Assembly: GCA_016218375.1 (NCBI GenBank)
Contig: JACREG010000088.1
Coordinates: 1-34,521, forward strand
Origin: Gammaproteobacteria bacterium
GTDB lineage: Bacteria; Pseudomonadota; Gammaproteobacteria; Thiohalobacterales; Thiohalobacteraceae
Length of the DNA: 34,521 bases
Direction: 5' to 3'
The notes below the pieces were generated by a model. That model was given only the letters and a program-made list of their open reading frames with translations. It was not told the origin of the DNA and ran no database searches. The number at the start of each line of letters is the position of its first letter. Position 1 is the stretch's first letter. The translations under genes were made by a program, and so were the position numbers. Shown here in pieces: positions 22,220 to 33,108 of this stretch.

Positions 22220-24640
22220 TTAAGCGGCGCCCTCGCCGCCCGCGGCGGGCGCTTCGCGCACGGCGCCAGAAAAGGCCATGCGCAGCCGCGCGAAGTCGGC
22301 CAGACGCTCTTGCACTCGCCCGTTGATACTCTTGGGCGGGAACTCGCCCAGGGCACGCGCGCGGCCGGGGGAACGCCCAGTCAGCAACGCCATCGCCGCA
22401 TCCACATCGGCCACGGCATAGACCCGGAAGCGCCCCTCGCGCACGGCGTCCACCACCTCTTTGCGCAACATCAAGTGCTGCACATTCGACTGCGGCAGGA
22501 GGACGCCCTGCGTGCCGGTGAGCCCGCGCTGCGCGCAGACATCGAAGAACCCTTCGATCTTCTCGTTGACGCCCCCCACCGCCTGCACCCGACCCAATTG
22601 ATCCACCGAGCCGGTCACGGCCAGGGATTGATCGAGCGGCAAGCCGGCCAGCGACGACAACAGCGCGCACAGTTCCGCCAACGAGGCGCTGTCGCCTTCG
22701 ACGCCGGAATAAGACTGCTCGAAGGCCAGACTCGCGGACAGCGACAGCGGGAAATTCTGCGCATAACGCGCCCCCAGAAAGCTGGATAGGATGAACACGC
22801 CCTTGGAGTGAATCGGCCCGCCCATATCCACTTCGCGCTCGATATCGATCACCTCGCCTTCGCCCAAACGCGTGGTCGCGGTGATGCGCGCCGGCAGACC
22901 AAAGCTGAAGCTGCCCGCCTCCAGCACGGTAAGGCCGTTCACTTGACCGATGGATTTTCCAGTCGTGGCGATATTGAGTACGCCGCGCCGAATCTCTTCA
23001 TGCAACTGATCGCGCACACGGTCGGCGCGTTCGATGCGCGCCTGAATCGCCCGCGCCACAGCCTCGGCCCGCACCTGCGTCTGGCCCGCCTCGCCCGCGT
23101 AGAAATCGGCCTCTTGCAGGATGTCCACGATGTCGCGCATGCGCGTGGACAGTTTGCATCCGTCGGCGGCGAGCCGCGCACTGTGATCGATCACCGCCGC
23201 GACCGCGCCGCGGTCGAAGGCACGCAGATTTTCGCGACGTACCAGCGTGGCGATCAATTGGACATAGCGTGTGACGTTGGCGTCATTGCGCTCGATGACG
23301 TCCTCGAAATCGGCGGCGACCTTGAACAGTTCGGCGAACTCCGGATCGTAGGCCTGCAACAGGTAATACAGTGCCCGGTCGCCTTCCAGCACCACTTTGA
23401 CATCCAACGGCAACGCTTCCGGTTCGAGCGATACCGTGCTGATGAGGCTGTAGGCCTGGCCCATAGATTCAATGCGCAGTTCGTGTGCCCGTAGCGTCCG
23501 CTTGAGACCTTCCCAGGCGAACGGCTGGGTCAGCAGTTTGCGCGCGTCGATCAGTAGATATCCGCCATTGGCGCGGTGCAGCGCGCCCGCGCGGATCAGA
23601 TTGAAATCCGTGACCAGGGCGCCGAGCTGCGCCTGATGTTCGATGCGCCCGACCAGCGCGGTGAACGTGGGATTGTCCTCGAACACCACCGGGGCACCGT
23701 GGGTGGCGCTGTGATCGACCAGCAGATTGACTTGATAGTTGCGGAACACGGCGTGATCGCCGGCGGCGATAGCATCGGCGCCTTCGCGTTGCAGAAAATC
23801 GCGCGTGCTGTGGATGACCGCCTGCTCGACACTGTCCAGATAGGCGCTGACGGCAGGCAGATCGGCGTATTGGGCGCGCAGACTGGCCAGCAGATGTTGC
23901 ACAACCGCACGCGTGGTATCGCGATGCAGCGCGCGCAGCGCGGCGCGGCGTTCCTTTTGCCACTGTGGAATCTGCTGTTCCAGGATTTCGGTCAGTTCCG
24001 CCTGCAACGCGCCGACTTTGGTTTCGATGGCGTGCTTCTCGTCGTCAGGCAGCGTATTGAAGGCGCGCACATCCAAGGTTTGACCGTCGCGCAACGGTGC
24101 GAAAGTGAACTCACCGGGCTGTTCGTACAGTTTGACCTGCTGCGCCTCGGCTTTGTCGCGCAAGGCCTGAATCGCCTCGGCCTGACGTTGCTCGAAGGAC
24201 TGGTCGATCTGGCGCATACGCGCCTTGAATTCCTCGCTGTCCAACGCGGCCGGCAGCGAACCGACCAGTTCCTCGACCAGATGCTGCATATCCTGACGCA
24301 GCACGGCGCCACGGCCGGCCGGCAACCGCAGCAGACGCGGACGCGCCGGCTCCTCGAAATTGGCGACATAGCAAAGATCGGGCGGCACCTCGCCCTGCGC
24401 GGCGCGTTGTTCGAGCATGCGCATCACGGCTGAGTGTTTGCCGATACCGCTTGCGCCCAGGGCAAACAGGTTGTACCCGGGCCGCCGGCCGGCCAGCCCG
24501 AAGCGCAGCGCCTCCAGCGCACGCTCCTGGCCGAGGATGTCCGCAAGATCGCCCAGTTCCTCGGTGCTCTGAAACGGCAGATCGTCCGGACGGCAGCGTG
24601 TCGCCAGGGCTTCGACCGGCAGGGGCTGGGTGGATTTCAT
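22220..24640 (-). CDS. Lon-related ATP-dependent protease (YcbZ/LonH type)
   Basis: The 806-residue protein has a Walker A variant GASGIGKHS (62-70) near its N terminus, a long helical insert, and a C-terminal S16 Lon protease domain. The catalytic Ser651 lies in GDSASLAE and Lys694 in NEKIEG; their spacing of 43 equals that of E. coli Lon. The overall layout matches YcbZ-type putative Lon relatives, which differ from Lon by their N terminus. It degrades proteins in the cytoplasm; whether ATP hydrolysis drives it is uncertain given the unusual Walker motif. The ATG at 24640 is favoured by a GGAG site and by conserved sequence beginning there. It diverges from pcm. Confidence 0.93.
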   Translation of the reverse strand: MKSTQPLPVEALATRCRPDDLPFQSTEELGDLADILGQERALEALRFGLAGRRPGYNLFALGASGIGKHSAVMRMLEQRAAQGEVPPDLCYVANFEEPARPRLLRLPAGRGAVLRQDMQHLVEELVGSLPAALDSEEFKARMRQIDQSFEQRQAEAIQALRDKAEAQQVKLYEQPGEFTFAPLRDGQTLDVRAFNTLPDDEKHAIETKVGALQAELTEILEQQIPQWQKERRAALRALHRDTTRAVVQHLLASLRAQYADLPAVSAYLDSVEQAVIHSTRDFLQREGADAIAAGDHAVFRNYQVNLLVDHSATHGAPVVFEDNPTFTALVGRIEHQAQLGALVTDFNLIRAGALHRANGGYLLIDARKLLTQPFAWEGLKRTLRAHELRIESMGQAYSLISTVSLEPEALPLDVKVVLEGDRALYYLLQAYDPEFAELFKVAADFEDVIERNDANVTRYVQLIATLVRRENLRAFDRGAVAAVIDHSARLAADGCKLSTRMRDIVDILQEADFYAGEAGQTQVRAEAVARAIQARIERADRVRDQLHEEIRRGVLNIATTGKSIGQVNGLTVLEAGSFSFGLPARITATTRLGEGEVIDIEREVDMGGPIHSKGVFILSSFLGARYAQNFPLSLSASLAFEQSYSGVEGDSASLAELCALLSSLAGLPLDQSLAVTGSVDQLGRVQAVGGVNEKIEGFFDVCAQRGLTGTQGVLLPQSNVQHLMLRKEVVDAVREGRFRVYAVADVDAAMALLTGRSPGRARALGEFPPKSINGRVQERLADFARLRMAFSGAVREAPAAGGEGAA

Positions 24641-24802
24641 GATCTCCGCCTTGGGCTGTTTGTCACGGCTTATCTTGTATGCCTGCACTATGCCCGATCC
24701 CGGCGGGCATTCCTTGCCCCAAATCATAGGTGATGCAGGCGGCGCAGCCTACTGCGGGCGGATTTGGTCTATTCTGAGTGGACAGAGACGAGCGGAACGG
24801 GC

Positions 24803-25483
24803 ATGCGCGCAAGCGAGCGAATGCTGCAAGAGATCGAGCGGGAGGTGCGCTATACGCACCACCTCCTGGGGCTCGATACATTGAGCACGCCGGTGCAGCG
24901 GGCGCTGCTCGACGTACCGCGCCACGCCTTCGTGCCGGATGCGTTGCAGGATGCCGCCTACGACAACAACCCGCTACCGATCGGTGAGGGGCAGACGATT
25001 TCGCAACCGTACATCGTCGCGGTGATGACCGAATTATTGGCGCTCGGCCCAGAGCAGCAGGTGCTGGAAATCGGCACCGGCTCCGGCTATCAGACAGCGA
25101 TCCTGGCGCGCCTGGCAAAGCAGGTCTACAGCATCGAAATCGTCGAGGCCCTGGCCAAACGCGCGGCCAGCCGCCTCAAACTGCTGGGCTTCCATAATAT
25201 CGAGACGCGCGTCGGCGACGGCTACCACGGCTGGCCGGAGGCGGCCCCTTTCGACGCCATCATCGTCACCGCGGCGTCCACGAGCGTTCCACCACCGCTG
25301 TTGGAACAGCTAAAACCCGGCGGCCGACTCATCGTGCCGCTGGACACCGGCTTCGATCAGGAATTGACGCTGATCGCCAAATCACTGACCGGCGAACTCA
25401 GCCAGCGCAAGCTGCTGCCGGTGGCCTTCGTGCCCATGACCGGGCAGGCCCGGGGGACTAGCACTATGGAATCGCCATCATGA
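24803..25483 (+). CDS. pcm: protein-L-isoaspartate O-methyltransferase
   Basis: Pcm methylates isoaspartyl residues so that damaged Asp/Asn sites in aged proteins can be repaired. The 226-residue protein has the family N-terminal region ([22 protein letters not shown], split over 55-76), [11 protein letters not shown], and the AdoMet-binding [12 protein letters not shown] motif, then a GDG loop and [11 protein letters not shown]. The ATG at 24803 is chosen; the ribosome site is weak. Its last 4 bases overlap the archease start (ATGA), which indicates tight translational coupling. With archease and rtcB it forms a three-gene damage-repair operon. Confidence 0.95.
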   Translation: MRASERMLQEIEREVRYTHHLLGLDTLSTPVQRALLDVPRHAFVPDALQDAAYDNNPLPIGEGQTISQPYIVAVMTELLALGPEQQVLEIGTGSGYQTAILARLAKQVYSIEIVEALAKRAASRLKLLGFHNIETRVGDGYHGWPEAAPFDAIIVTAASTSVPPPLLEQLKPGGRLIVPLDTGFDQELTLIAKSLTGELSQRKLLPVAFVPMTGQARGTSTMESPS

Positions 25484-25965
25484 CCATACCCACTTTCGTC
25501 GCCACACCCGGCAACAGCCCCGCAACTCACCCCGGCATGCAGCCGCAGATGCCGGCGTGGGAACACTTCGCGCATCAGGCGGACATCGGCGTGCGCGGCT
25601 ATGGGCATAGCCCGGAGGAGGCCTTCGCGCAAGCCGCACTGGCGATGATCGCGGTCATCGCCGATCCGCGCCGCATTCAAGCGCACGAGACGATCAACAT
25701 CGAATGCCGCGCACCCGATCTGGAATTACTGCTGGTCGATTGGCTGAATGCCCTGATCTACGAAATCGCCACCCGCCACCTGCTGTTCTGCGCCTTCGAC
25801 GTGCATATCAACGGCCATCATCTGCACGCCACCGCCTGGGGCGAGAACATCGATCCGGCACGCCATCAACCCGCGGTGGAAGTCAAAGGCGCGACCTTCA
25901 CGGAACTGCACGTCGATGCCATCGCCCCGGATCGCTGGCGGGCCCAATGCGTTGTCGATGTCTGA
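25480..25965 (+). CDS. archease
   Basis: Archease is a small chaperone-like cofactor that lets RtcB act repeatedly by promoting its guanylylation. The 161-residue protein has the family start [16 protein letters not shown] (about 27-42), a [16 protein letters not shown] helix, and the closing [11 protein letters not shown] and CVVDV strands with conserved acidic residues. It has about 25 extra N-terminal residues rich in Pro. It is placed directly before rtcB (9-bp gap), the usual pairing, and is coupled to pcm by an ATGA overlap. Confidence 0.94.
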   Translation: MTIPTFVATPGNSPATHPGMQPQMPAWEHFAHQADIGVRGYGHSPEEAFAQAALAMIAVIADPRRIQAHETINIECRAPDLELLLVDWLNALIYEIATRHLLFCAFDVHINGHHLHATAWGENIDPARHQPAVEVKGATFTELHVDAIAPDRWRAQCVVDV

Positions 25966-25974
25966 AACGCGGTC

Positions 25975-27405
25975 ATGGACCCGGCACGGCTCGAACGGCA
26001 CAGCCCGCATGAATGGCATATTCCACCCAGCGGCAACATGCGCGTGCCGGCCATCCTCTATGCGCCGGAAGACCTCATCCTCGGCATGGACGACAAGGTC
26101 TACGAACAACTGGTGAACGTCGCCTGCCTGCCCGGCATCGTCAAAGCCGCTTATGCCATGCCCGACGCGCATTGGGGTTACGGCTTCCCCATCGGCGGCG
26201 TGGCCGCCTTCGATGCCGCGGCCGGCGGCGTGGTCTCGGCCGGTGGCGTCGGCTTCGACATTTCCTGCGGCGTGCGCACGCTGACCACCGGCCTCCAGCG
26301 CAAGGATATCGAGGCAGTCAAACGCCGCCTCGCGGATACCTTGTTCGCGCGCATCCCCGCCGGTCTCGGCAGCACCGGCGTGCTGCGCCTGAGTCCGCGG
26401 GACATGGACGACATGCTCAAAGGCGGCGCGCGCTGGGCCGTGGGTCGCGGCTTCGGCGAGATGGCCGATCTGGAACGCACCGAGGAACACGGCCAGATGC
26501 ACGGCGCCGTGCCGAGCGCGGTCTCGCCGCAGGCCAAGCACCGGCAACGCGACGAAATGGGCACGCTCGGCTCGGGCAATCACTATCTGGAAGTACAGGC
26601 GGTCAACGAGATTTATGCCGCCGATGCCGCGGCCGCCTACGGTCTGCATCTGGACGATGTGGTGGTCAGCATTCACTGCGGCTCGCGCGGACTCGGCCAT
26701 CAGATCGGCACGGATTTTCTGAAGACGATGGCCATGACCGCGCTCGACTTCGGCATCCATCTGCCCGATCGCGAACTGGCTTGCGCGCCGCTCGACTCGA
26801 CGTTGGGCCAGGACTATCTCGGCGCCATGCGCGCCGGCATCAATTGCGCGCTCGCCAACCGGCAGATCATCACCCATCTCACCCGCGAAGCCTTCGCCAC
26901 CATCCTGCCGACGGCACATCTGCACATGCTCTATGACGTCTCGCACAACACCTGCAAAGAGGAAACGCATAGCGTCGACGGCACGCCGCGACGCCTGTTC
27001 GTGCATCGCAAGGGCGCAACCCGCGCGTTTGGGCCTGGGCACGCGGAACTGCCCGCCGAATTCGCGCAAGTCGGCCAGCCGGTGTTGATCGGCGGTTCGA
27101 TGGGGACGTATTCGTATGTGCTGGCCGGAATGCCAACCAGCGAACCGCAATCGTTCGCCTCGGCCTGTCACGGTGCCGGGCGGGCGATGAGCCGCCATGC
27201 CGCCACGCGGCGCTTGAGCGGTCGCCAAGTCGTCGACGATCTCGCCGCGCGCGGCATTCTGATCCGTTGCGTAGCGCAACGCGGCGTCGCCGAAGAAGCG
27301 CCGGGGGCTTACAAGGATGTCACCGTGGTGGTCGATGCCGCGGAACACGCCGGGCTGGCGCGCAAAGTCGCGCGCCTGGAACCGCTGATTTGCGTCAAGG
27401 GATAA
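25975..27405 (+). CDS. rtcB: RNA-splicing ligase RtcB
   Basis: RtcB joins 2',3'-cyclic phosphate or 3'-phosphate RNA ends to 5'-OH ends with GTP and Mn. At 476 residues it belongs to the long archaeal/eukaryal type that depends on archease. Numbering matches the Pyrococcus enzyme closely: Asp95 and Cys98 (VGFDISCGV), His203 (GSGNHYLEV), His234 (HCGSRGLGH), His324 (DVSHNTC), and the guanylylated His399 (ACHGAGR). No rtcR or rtcA lies nearby, so regulation differs from E. coli. Its stop is 13 bp from the convergent Hsp20 gene. Confidence 0.96.
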   Translation: MDPARLERHSPHEWHIPPSGNMRVPAILYAPEDLILGMDDKVYEQLVNVACLPGIVKAAYAMPDAHWGYGFPIGGVAAFDAAAGGVVSAGGVGFDISCGVRTLTTGLQRKDIEAVKRRLADTLFARIPAGLGSTGVLRLSPRDMDDMLKGGARWAVGRGFGEMADLERTEEHGQMHGAVPSAVSPQAKHRQRDEMGTLGSGNHYLEVQAVNEIYAADAAAAYGLHLDDVVVSIHCGSRGLGHQIGTDFLKTMAMTALDFGIHLPDRELACAPLDSTLGQDYLGAMRAGINCALANRQIITHLTREAFATILPTAHLHMLYDVSHNTCKEETHSVDGTPRRLFVHRKGATRAFGPGHAELPAEFAQVGQPVLIGGSMGTYSYVLAGMPTSEPQSFASACHGAGRAMSRHAATRRLSGRQVVDDLAARGILIRCVAQRGVAEEAPGAYKDVTVVVDAAEHAGLARKVARLEPLICVKG

Positions 27406-27418
27406 AGATCAATGACCG

Positions 27419-27949
27419 TCATTCGACCTTGATCGCGCGACGCTTGGCCGGTTCCAGCTTGGGCAACACCAGTTCGAGTATGCCGTCCGTGAAGCTTGCC
27501 TTGGCTTTATCGCCGTCGACCGCGCAGGGCAAGGTCATGGTGCGGGCAAACTCACCCTGGGCAATCTCGCAACGATAATAATCGCCCTCTTCCTCCTTGC
27601 TTTCCTCACGAGTGCAGCCTCTGAGGGTCAGGGTGTTGTCGCTCACCGAAATATCCAGATCCTTTTTGTCCACACCGGCCAGTTCGGCGCGCACCAGAAT
27701 GTCGGTTTCACGGTCGATCACGTCGACGTGCGGCATTCTGACCATTTCGGCGCGGCGCAACTGACTTTCGAACGGCAGGCGCGTGCGCATCACGCGCGGC
27801 CATTCCCATTGCATGGGCCGCGGCCACTCGCTACCGAAGAAGCCCTCGAACAGACGCTCCATATCTTCCAGCGGATTCAGATAATGCACGGGATGTCCCG
27901 GCCCGTTGCCGCCGCCCTTCTGCATCTCGGTTCTCAGTTCTTTGGCCAT
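27419..27949 (-). CDS. Hsp20-family small heat-shock protein
   Basis: The 176-residue protein has an alpha-crystallin domain (about 70-165): MPHVDVIDRETDILVRAELAGVDKKDLDISV is split here at MPHVDVIDRE and AELAGVDKKDLDI, followed by the closing FTDGILELVLPKLEPAKRRAIKVE (cut). It is an ATP-independent holdase that binds unfolding proteins. The start at 27949 has a near-perfect AGGAGGTG ribosome site at good spacing, so it should be well translated. The C-terminal IxI anchor is only loosely present (AIKVE). It is convergent with rtcB, adding chaperone activity to the repair region. Confidence 0.95.
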   Translation of the reverse strand: MAKELRTEMQKGGGNGPGHPVHYLNPLEDMERLFEGFFGSEWPRPMQWEWPRVMRTRLPFESQLRRAEMVRMPHVDVIDRETDILVRAELAGVDKKDLDISVSDNTLTLRGCTREESKEEEGDYYRCEIAQGEFARTMTLPCAVDGDKAKASFTDGILELVLPKLEPAKRRAIKVE

Positions 27950-28099
27950 GGTGCACCTCCTTTCCAATACAATCGACACACGCACTACTTCGCATAATCA
28001 AGTATAGAAAATACGCCGCCGCCTGCATTGACGAATGTCGGCGCGGCGAAGAATGGTGCGGCACGCACCGGCTTGCGCGTTCGAAATCGGGATTGCCCG

Positions 28100-28492
28100 C
28101 TAGAACGGCGGATGCGCGTGCATGACGAACTCCAGCACCAGCATCGCCACGGCGCTTTGCGCCTGCGCGGTATCGACACCCGTCATATTCGCCAGACGGG
28201 CGATATCGAATCTCGGCAAGAGTATGGAGACCTGTTCCGGAATCGGTGCCGCGGCCAGCGCATGATGGTCGATGCCCTCAAGCACCGCGCCGAGAGCCGT
28301 GTATGCCACGCGGAAAAAACGTGTCGCCTCGGTGAGGGACAATCCCAGACCGCGGTATTGATCGACAAGATCCGCCGCCCAGACGTCCATCCCGTGGCGC
28401 GCACCCAGCCCCGCCGCCCACGCCGATGGCGGCTGCAAATGCCCTTGTGGAGTCTTGCCGGCGGAGACTGTCGAACCGGTTAGGTTGCCCAT
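28100..28492 (-). CDS. conserved-looking hypothetical protein
   Basis: The 130-residue product has a disordered start and a mainly helical remainder (about 35-130: LVDQYRGLGLSL, FFRVAYTALGAVLEG, VAMLVLEFVMHAH). No signal peptide or full membrane helix is visible. I recognise no family. GGAGG lies 8 bases before the ATG at 28492, and an upstream start is possible. It lies between hsp20 and gltX on the minus strand with separate gaps. Confidence 0.7.
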   Translation of the reverse strand: MGNLTGSTVSAGKTPQGHLQPPSAWAAGLGARHGMDVWAADLVDQYRGLGLSLTEATRFFRVAYTALGAVLEGIDHHALAAAPIPEQVSILLPRFDIARLANMTGVDTAQAQSAVAMLVLEFVMHAHPPF

Positions 28493-28576
28493 CGCGGATA
28501 CCTCCCTGCCCGTTACGCTACCAGCGCTATCAGAAGCGTAGACCAAAACCGGGAGGTTGCCGGCTAGAAAAAGAAT

Positions 28577-29998
28577 TTATGAGTTGGCGTCGACATACGC
28601 CAACGCCTTATCGAGACGCGCCAACGCACGTTCGCGACCGATCAGATACACCGTCACATCGATGGGCGGCGAGACCGTCCCGCCGGACACCGCCACGCGC
28701 AGCGGTTGCGCCACTTTACCGAGCTTCTCGCCCAGCGCTTCCGCCGTCGCGAGCACGGCCTGATGGATGGGTTCGGGCTGCCAGTCGGCAAGCGCCGCGA
28801 ACCGCTCGCGCAACTGCGCCAGCGCCGGACGCGCCGCCGCATTGAGATTCTTCTGCGCGGCCTTTTCGTCGAAAGCCTCGAAGTCCCGATAAAAAAACAC
28901 GCTGTTGGCAGCCATTTCGACCAAGGTCTTGGCGCGCTCCTGCTGCGCCTTGACGACTTCATGCAACGGAGGCTCCCATTTGGAATCATGGGGTGCCGGA
29001 TCGATGCCGATCAATCCCAGATGATGGCTGAGATGCCGCGCCACATGCGTAGGCGTGCTGTCCTTGATGTAGTGCTGGTTGAGCCACAGCAGTTTTTCGG
29101 GATTGAAACTGGAGGCGGCCTTGTTCACGTCCTTCACATCGAACAGCTCGATCATCTGGTCGATGGAGAACACTTCCTGATCGCCGTGCGACCAGCCAAG
29201 ACGAACCAGATAATTCAGCAAGGCCTCGGGCAAAAAGCCTTCCTCGCGATATTGCATGACGCTCACCGCACCGTGGCGCTTGGACAGGCGTTTGCCGTCC
29301 GAACCGAGAATCATCGGCACATGCGCATACTGCGGCGGCGTCGCACCAAGCGCGCGCAGGATGTTGATCTGGCGCGGCGTGTTGTTGAGGTGATCGTCGC
29401 CGCGGATGACGTGGGTGATGTCCATGTCGGCATCGTCGACCACGACAGACAAGTTATAAGTCGGCGTGCCGTCGCTGCGCGCGATGATGAGATCGTCGAG
29501 CTCGGTGTTCTGGAACACCACGCGGCCGCGGATCAAATCGTCGACCACGACCTCGCCGTCCTGCGGATTGCGGAAGCGGATCACATACGGCGCATCGGCG
29601 GAAGGCGGCGTGGCACCATCGCGGCAAAGTCCGTCATAGCGCGGCTTCTCCTTGTTCGTCATCTGATCTTCGCGCAGCGTCTCCAGACGCTCCTTGCTGC
29701 AATAGCATTTGTAGGCGTGGCCGGTGTCGAGCAACTGCTGGATGATGACGCCGTAGCGGTCGAAGCGCTTGGTCTGATAGAACGGGCCTTCGTCGTATTC
29801 CAGCCCCAGCCAGGTCATGCCCTCCAGGATGGCGTTCACCGATTCCTCGGTGGAACGCTCCAGGTCGGTGTCCTCGATGCGCAGAATGAACTGGCCGCCG
29901 TGTTTGCGGGCGTACAGCCAGGAGAACAGCGCGGTGCGCGCGCCGCCGATGTGCAGATAGCCGGTCGGGCTGGGGGCGAAACGGGTACGGACGGTCAT
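28577..29998 (-). CDS. gltX: glutamyl-tRNA synthetase
   Basis: GltX charges tRNA-Glu. The 473-residue class I enzyme has the HIGH-type motif HIGG at residues 16-19 after the FAPSPTGYL lead, and the KMSKS-type motif [11 protein letters not shown]. The zinc-site cysteines [11 protein letters not shown] and YDGLCRD fall between them as in E. coli. Full length compares well with other bacterial enzymes. The ribosome site before the ATG at 29998 is weak. It diverges from the tRNA-Val promoter. A tRNA-Glu gene lies 7 kb away in the window. Confidence 0.98.
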   Translation of the reverse strand: MTVRTRFAPSPTGYLHIGGARTALFSWLYARKHGGQFILRIEDTDLERSTEESVNAILEGMTWLGLEYDEGPFYQTKRFDRYGVIIQQLLDTGHAYKCYCSKERLETLREDQMTNKEKPRYDGLCRDGATPPSADAPYVIRFRNPQDGEVVVDDLIRGRVVFQNTELDDLIIARSDGTPTYNLSVVVDDADMDITHVIRGDDHLNNTPRQINILRALGATPPQYAHVPMILGSDGKRLSKRHGAVSVMQYREEGFLPEALLNYLVRLGWSHGDQEVFSIDQMIELFDVKDVNKAASSFNPEKLLWLNQHYIKDSTPTHVARHLSHHLGLIGIDPAPHDSKWEPPLHEVVKAQQERAKTLVEMAANSVFFYRDFEAFDEKAAQKNLNAAARPALAQLRERFAALADWQPEPIHQAVLATAEALGEKLGKVAQPLRVAVSGGTVSPPIDVTVYLIGRERALARLDKALAYVDANS

Positions 29999-30112
29999 GG
30001 CAATCGAGTTCCCTCAATCGAGTCTGGGGGGATGACGCAAGGCGGCGTATTGTAACGGAAGGCCGGCCTGGGCGCAGGGTTAGACCCATTGCGAGGTGGG
30101 CGTACCCCGCGG

Positions 30113-30141
30113 TTGACCGCCCCGGCCTCGTTCCCTAGAAT
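30113..30141 (+). promoter_or_regulatory. strong sigma70 promoter of tRNA-Val
   Basis: TTGACC (30113-30118) and TAGAAT (30136-30141) each match 5 of 6 consensus bases, with the optimal 17-base spacer. It lies about 60 bp before tRNA-Val on the plus strand and diverges from gltX. Nothing else is seen in the 205-bp gap. Confidence 0.75.
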
Positions 30142-30203
30142 GCACTTCCCGTCCGCGGCCTCATCCTGGCGCGGCCGGCACCTACCAGCCTTGCAGCAAA
30201 TAT

Positions 30204-30278
30204 GGGCGCGTAGCTCAGCGGGAGAGCATCGCCTTCACACGGCGGGGGTCACAGGTTCAATCCCTGTCGCGCCCACCA
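30204..30278 (+). tRNA. tRNA-Val (CAC)
   Basis: The 75-nt sequence begins GGGCGCGTAGCTCAGC and ends CGCGCCCACCA with a 7-bp acceptor stem. The loop TTCACAC gives anticodon CAC, reading Val GUG. CCA is encoded. A low-GC hypothetical gene follows, making this a possible integration site. Confidence 0.97.
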
Positions 30279-30410
30279 TATTTGCCGATCAGTACCCCTC
30301 GTCTTTCTGCTGTACGGAAATCCGTACGGATCGGTTTTTGCTTACAGACTCGGCCCGTCTCGCGTGTTACATTTTTCACAACAATCATAAGCAATACGAG
30401 GGGATGACCC

Positions 30411-30860
30411 ATGAACACCAAGAATAGAGGGATGGGACATGCGCTACTACTAGCTTTGCTCATATTACCTAGCTTCGTGGGCGCTGCTTGCACACAGGCA
30501 GATTTAACCGGAGCGTGGTATGTAACAGGGAATTCTGGAAATATCCGAAACGGCACTTATGATGAATACGATAAATGCAAAGTTCGGATTTCGTCGACCG
30601 GGACTCTTATTGCTACAGGGTCAAGTTGCACTGCACGTCTCGATACTGGGCTCCTAACAGTCCCCCTAACAAATGGCATATTCCGAGTTACGTCGTCATG
30701 CGCGGTCACTGGAAACATGCAAGGTTGTCTCCGTGGAATTTGTAGGCGCTTAATTCTTGAATTTGGTCAGATGTCGAGAGACAAACTAATGTTTTCATCT
30801 CTCGACTACGCGCAGGATGATCGAACTGACGTAGGATTCTCGATATTCATCAAACAATAA
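30411..30860 (+). CDS. hypothetical exported protein, low GC
   Basis: The 149-residue product has a signal peptide (about 1-25, ending VGA, cleavage before ACTQ). The mature domain is beta-rich with DLTGAWYV near its start and several Cys pairs (SSCTAR, SSCAVTGNMQGC, GICR). I recognise no family, although the TGxW opening recalls small secreted beta proteins. GAGGGG sits 7 bases before the ATG. Base composition is clearly AT-richer than flanking genes, and it lies 132 bp after tRNA-Val, so recent acquisition is plausible. The 5' leader contains a sequence complementary to the ribosome site. Confidence 0.75.
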   Translation: MNTKNRGMGHALLLALLILPSFVGAACTQADLTGAWYVTGNSGNIRNGTYDEYDKCKVRISSTGTLIATGSSCTARLDTGLLTVPLTNGIFRVTSSCAVTGNMQGCLRGICRRLILEFGQMSRDKLMFSSLDYAQDDRTDVGFSIFIKQ

Positions 30861-30889
30861 ATCCACCCCGTCATAATATCGCGCCCGGT

Positions 30890-32185
<1,296 letters not shown>

Positions 32186-32203
32186 CTATTCAAAAACCGA
32201 GTT

Positions 32204-32341
32204 GAACCGCCAAGACGCCAAGGACGCCAAGAATTTCTCTTGATAAATCCGATTTTGTTTTTTCATTTATTCCCCTTGGCGTTCTTGGCGCCTTGGCGGT
32301 TCCAAATTATTTTCTTGGCGAACTTGGCGTCTTGGCGGTTC
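32204..32341. repeat. CGCCAAG inverted-repeat cluster
   Basis: A left arm (32204-32233) built of gaaccgccaaga/cgccaagg/acgccaagaa units faces two right arms (32275-32302 and 32312-32341) that are its near-exact reverse complement. The arms are joined by AT-rich spacers. It fills most of the gap between DUF190 and serS. Its shared motif links it to the second element at 33109-33182. Confidence 0.85.
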
Positions 32342-32353
32342 GACAATCTTTCA

Positions 32354-32656
32354 TCAAACTTCCAACTGTGCCGCCCAGCTCAGGATATGCCCCGGTGGCA
32401 CCAGTTCGCGCAGGTGCGCGATGATCGCTTCGACACGCTCGGGTTCGTCGAAGAACTCGATGACGATGGGCAGGTCCAGCACCGTATCGATCAGCTGCGC
32501 CGAATGGATGTGGCCGTTCTTGCCGAAGCCGCTGATGCCGCGAAACACGGTCACGCCGCGCACCTTCTCGACATCGTGCAGCCGCGCCAGCAGGCGTTGG
32601 TATTTGTCGTGCTCGGTGAGATACACGCGCACACAGCGCACATCCAGAGTTTTCAT
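32354..32656 (-). CDS. DUF190-family (PII-like) protein
   Basis: The 100-residue protein matches the DUF190 pattern: VRVYLTEHDKYQ near the start, a GVTVFRGISGFGKNGHIHSAQ loop and LPIVIEFFDEPERVEAIIAHL. The family has a GlnB-like (PII) fold and is often paired or fused with fluoride channels, so a regulatory role for CrcB is a fair guess. GGGAGG precedes the ATG at 32656, which overlaps the crcB stop by 4 bases (ATGA), so the two are translationally coupled. Confidence 0.9.
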   Translation of the reverse strand: MKTLDVRCVRVYLTEHDKYQRLLARLHDVEKVRGVTVFRGISGFGKNGHIHSAQLIDTVLDLPIVIEFFDEPERVEAIIAHLRELVPPGHILSWAAQLEV

Positions 32657-33027
32657 AACTGCCTCCCGATGAATAGGCCGAGTATGGCGGCGCCGACGCA
32701 CAGACTCATGCTCAGAACCACGTTCGCCAGCGCCTTCATGCCTTCGCCCGCCTCGATCAGGTTGACCGTTTCCAGAGAGAAGGTGGAAAACGTGGTGAAA
32801 GCGCCCAATAGTCCGATCATCAGGAAGGACCGCCACAACGCGCCGCCGTCGAAGCGTTCCAGCAGCAGCACATACAAAAAGCCGATTGCCAGACTGCCGG
32901 TCACGTTGATGAGCAGCGTGCCATAGGGGAAATCCCGCCCCAACCAGGCGGCGACGCCACTGGCGACCCAGAAGCGCAACAACGCCCCGAGGGCGCCGCC
33001 GGCGGCGATGGCGACGAGTTGGTTCAC
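32653..33027 (-). CDS. crcB: fluoride channel CrcB/FluC
   Basis: CrcB exports toxic fluoride as a dual-topology dimer in the inner membrane. The 124-residue protein has four helices, the opening GGALGALLRFWV, FPYGTLLINVTGS and the GAFTTFSTFS block that lines the pore. This matches the usual length when it starts at the GTG (33027); an upstream TTG at 33069 would add 14 polar residues. I could not see a fluoride riboswitch upstream. It lies in the rarA-crcB-serS gene order, with DUF190 coupled by a 4-base overlap. Confidence 0.93.
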   Translation of the reverse strand: MNQLVAIAAGGALGALLRFWVASGVAAWLGRDFPYGTLLINVTGSLAIGFLYVLLLERFDGGALWRSFLMIGLLGAFTTFSTFSLETVNLIEAGEGMKALANVVLSMSLCVGAAILGLFIGRQL

Positions 33028-33108
33028 GAGTCCCGACTGTTGTTCGTTTTCATTGCGGTTATGGTACAACAGACTTGGTTGCGTTGCCTCGGCAGGCTAA
33101 AATCCGTT

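Noticed and set aside
25726..27348. Long open frame of about 540 codons antisense to rtcB
   Set aside because: It is a GC-rich shadow; rtcB has all catalytic residues and operon context.
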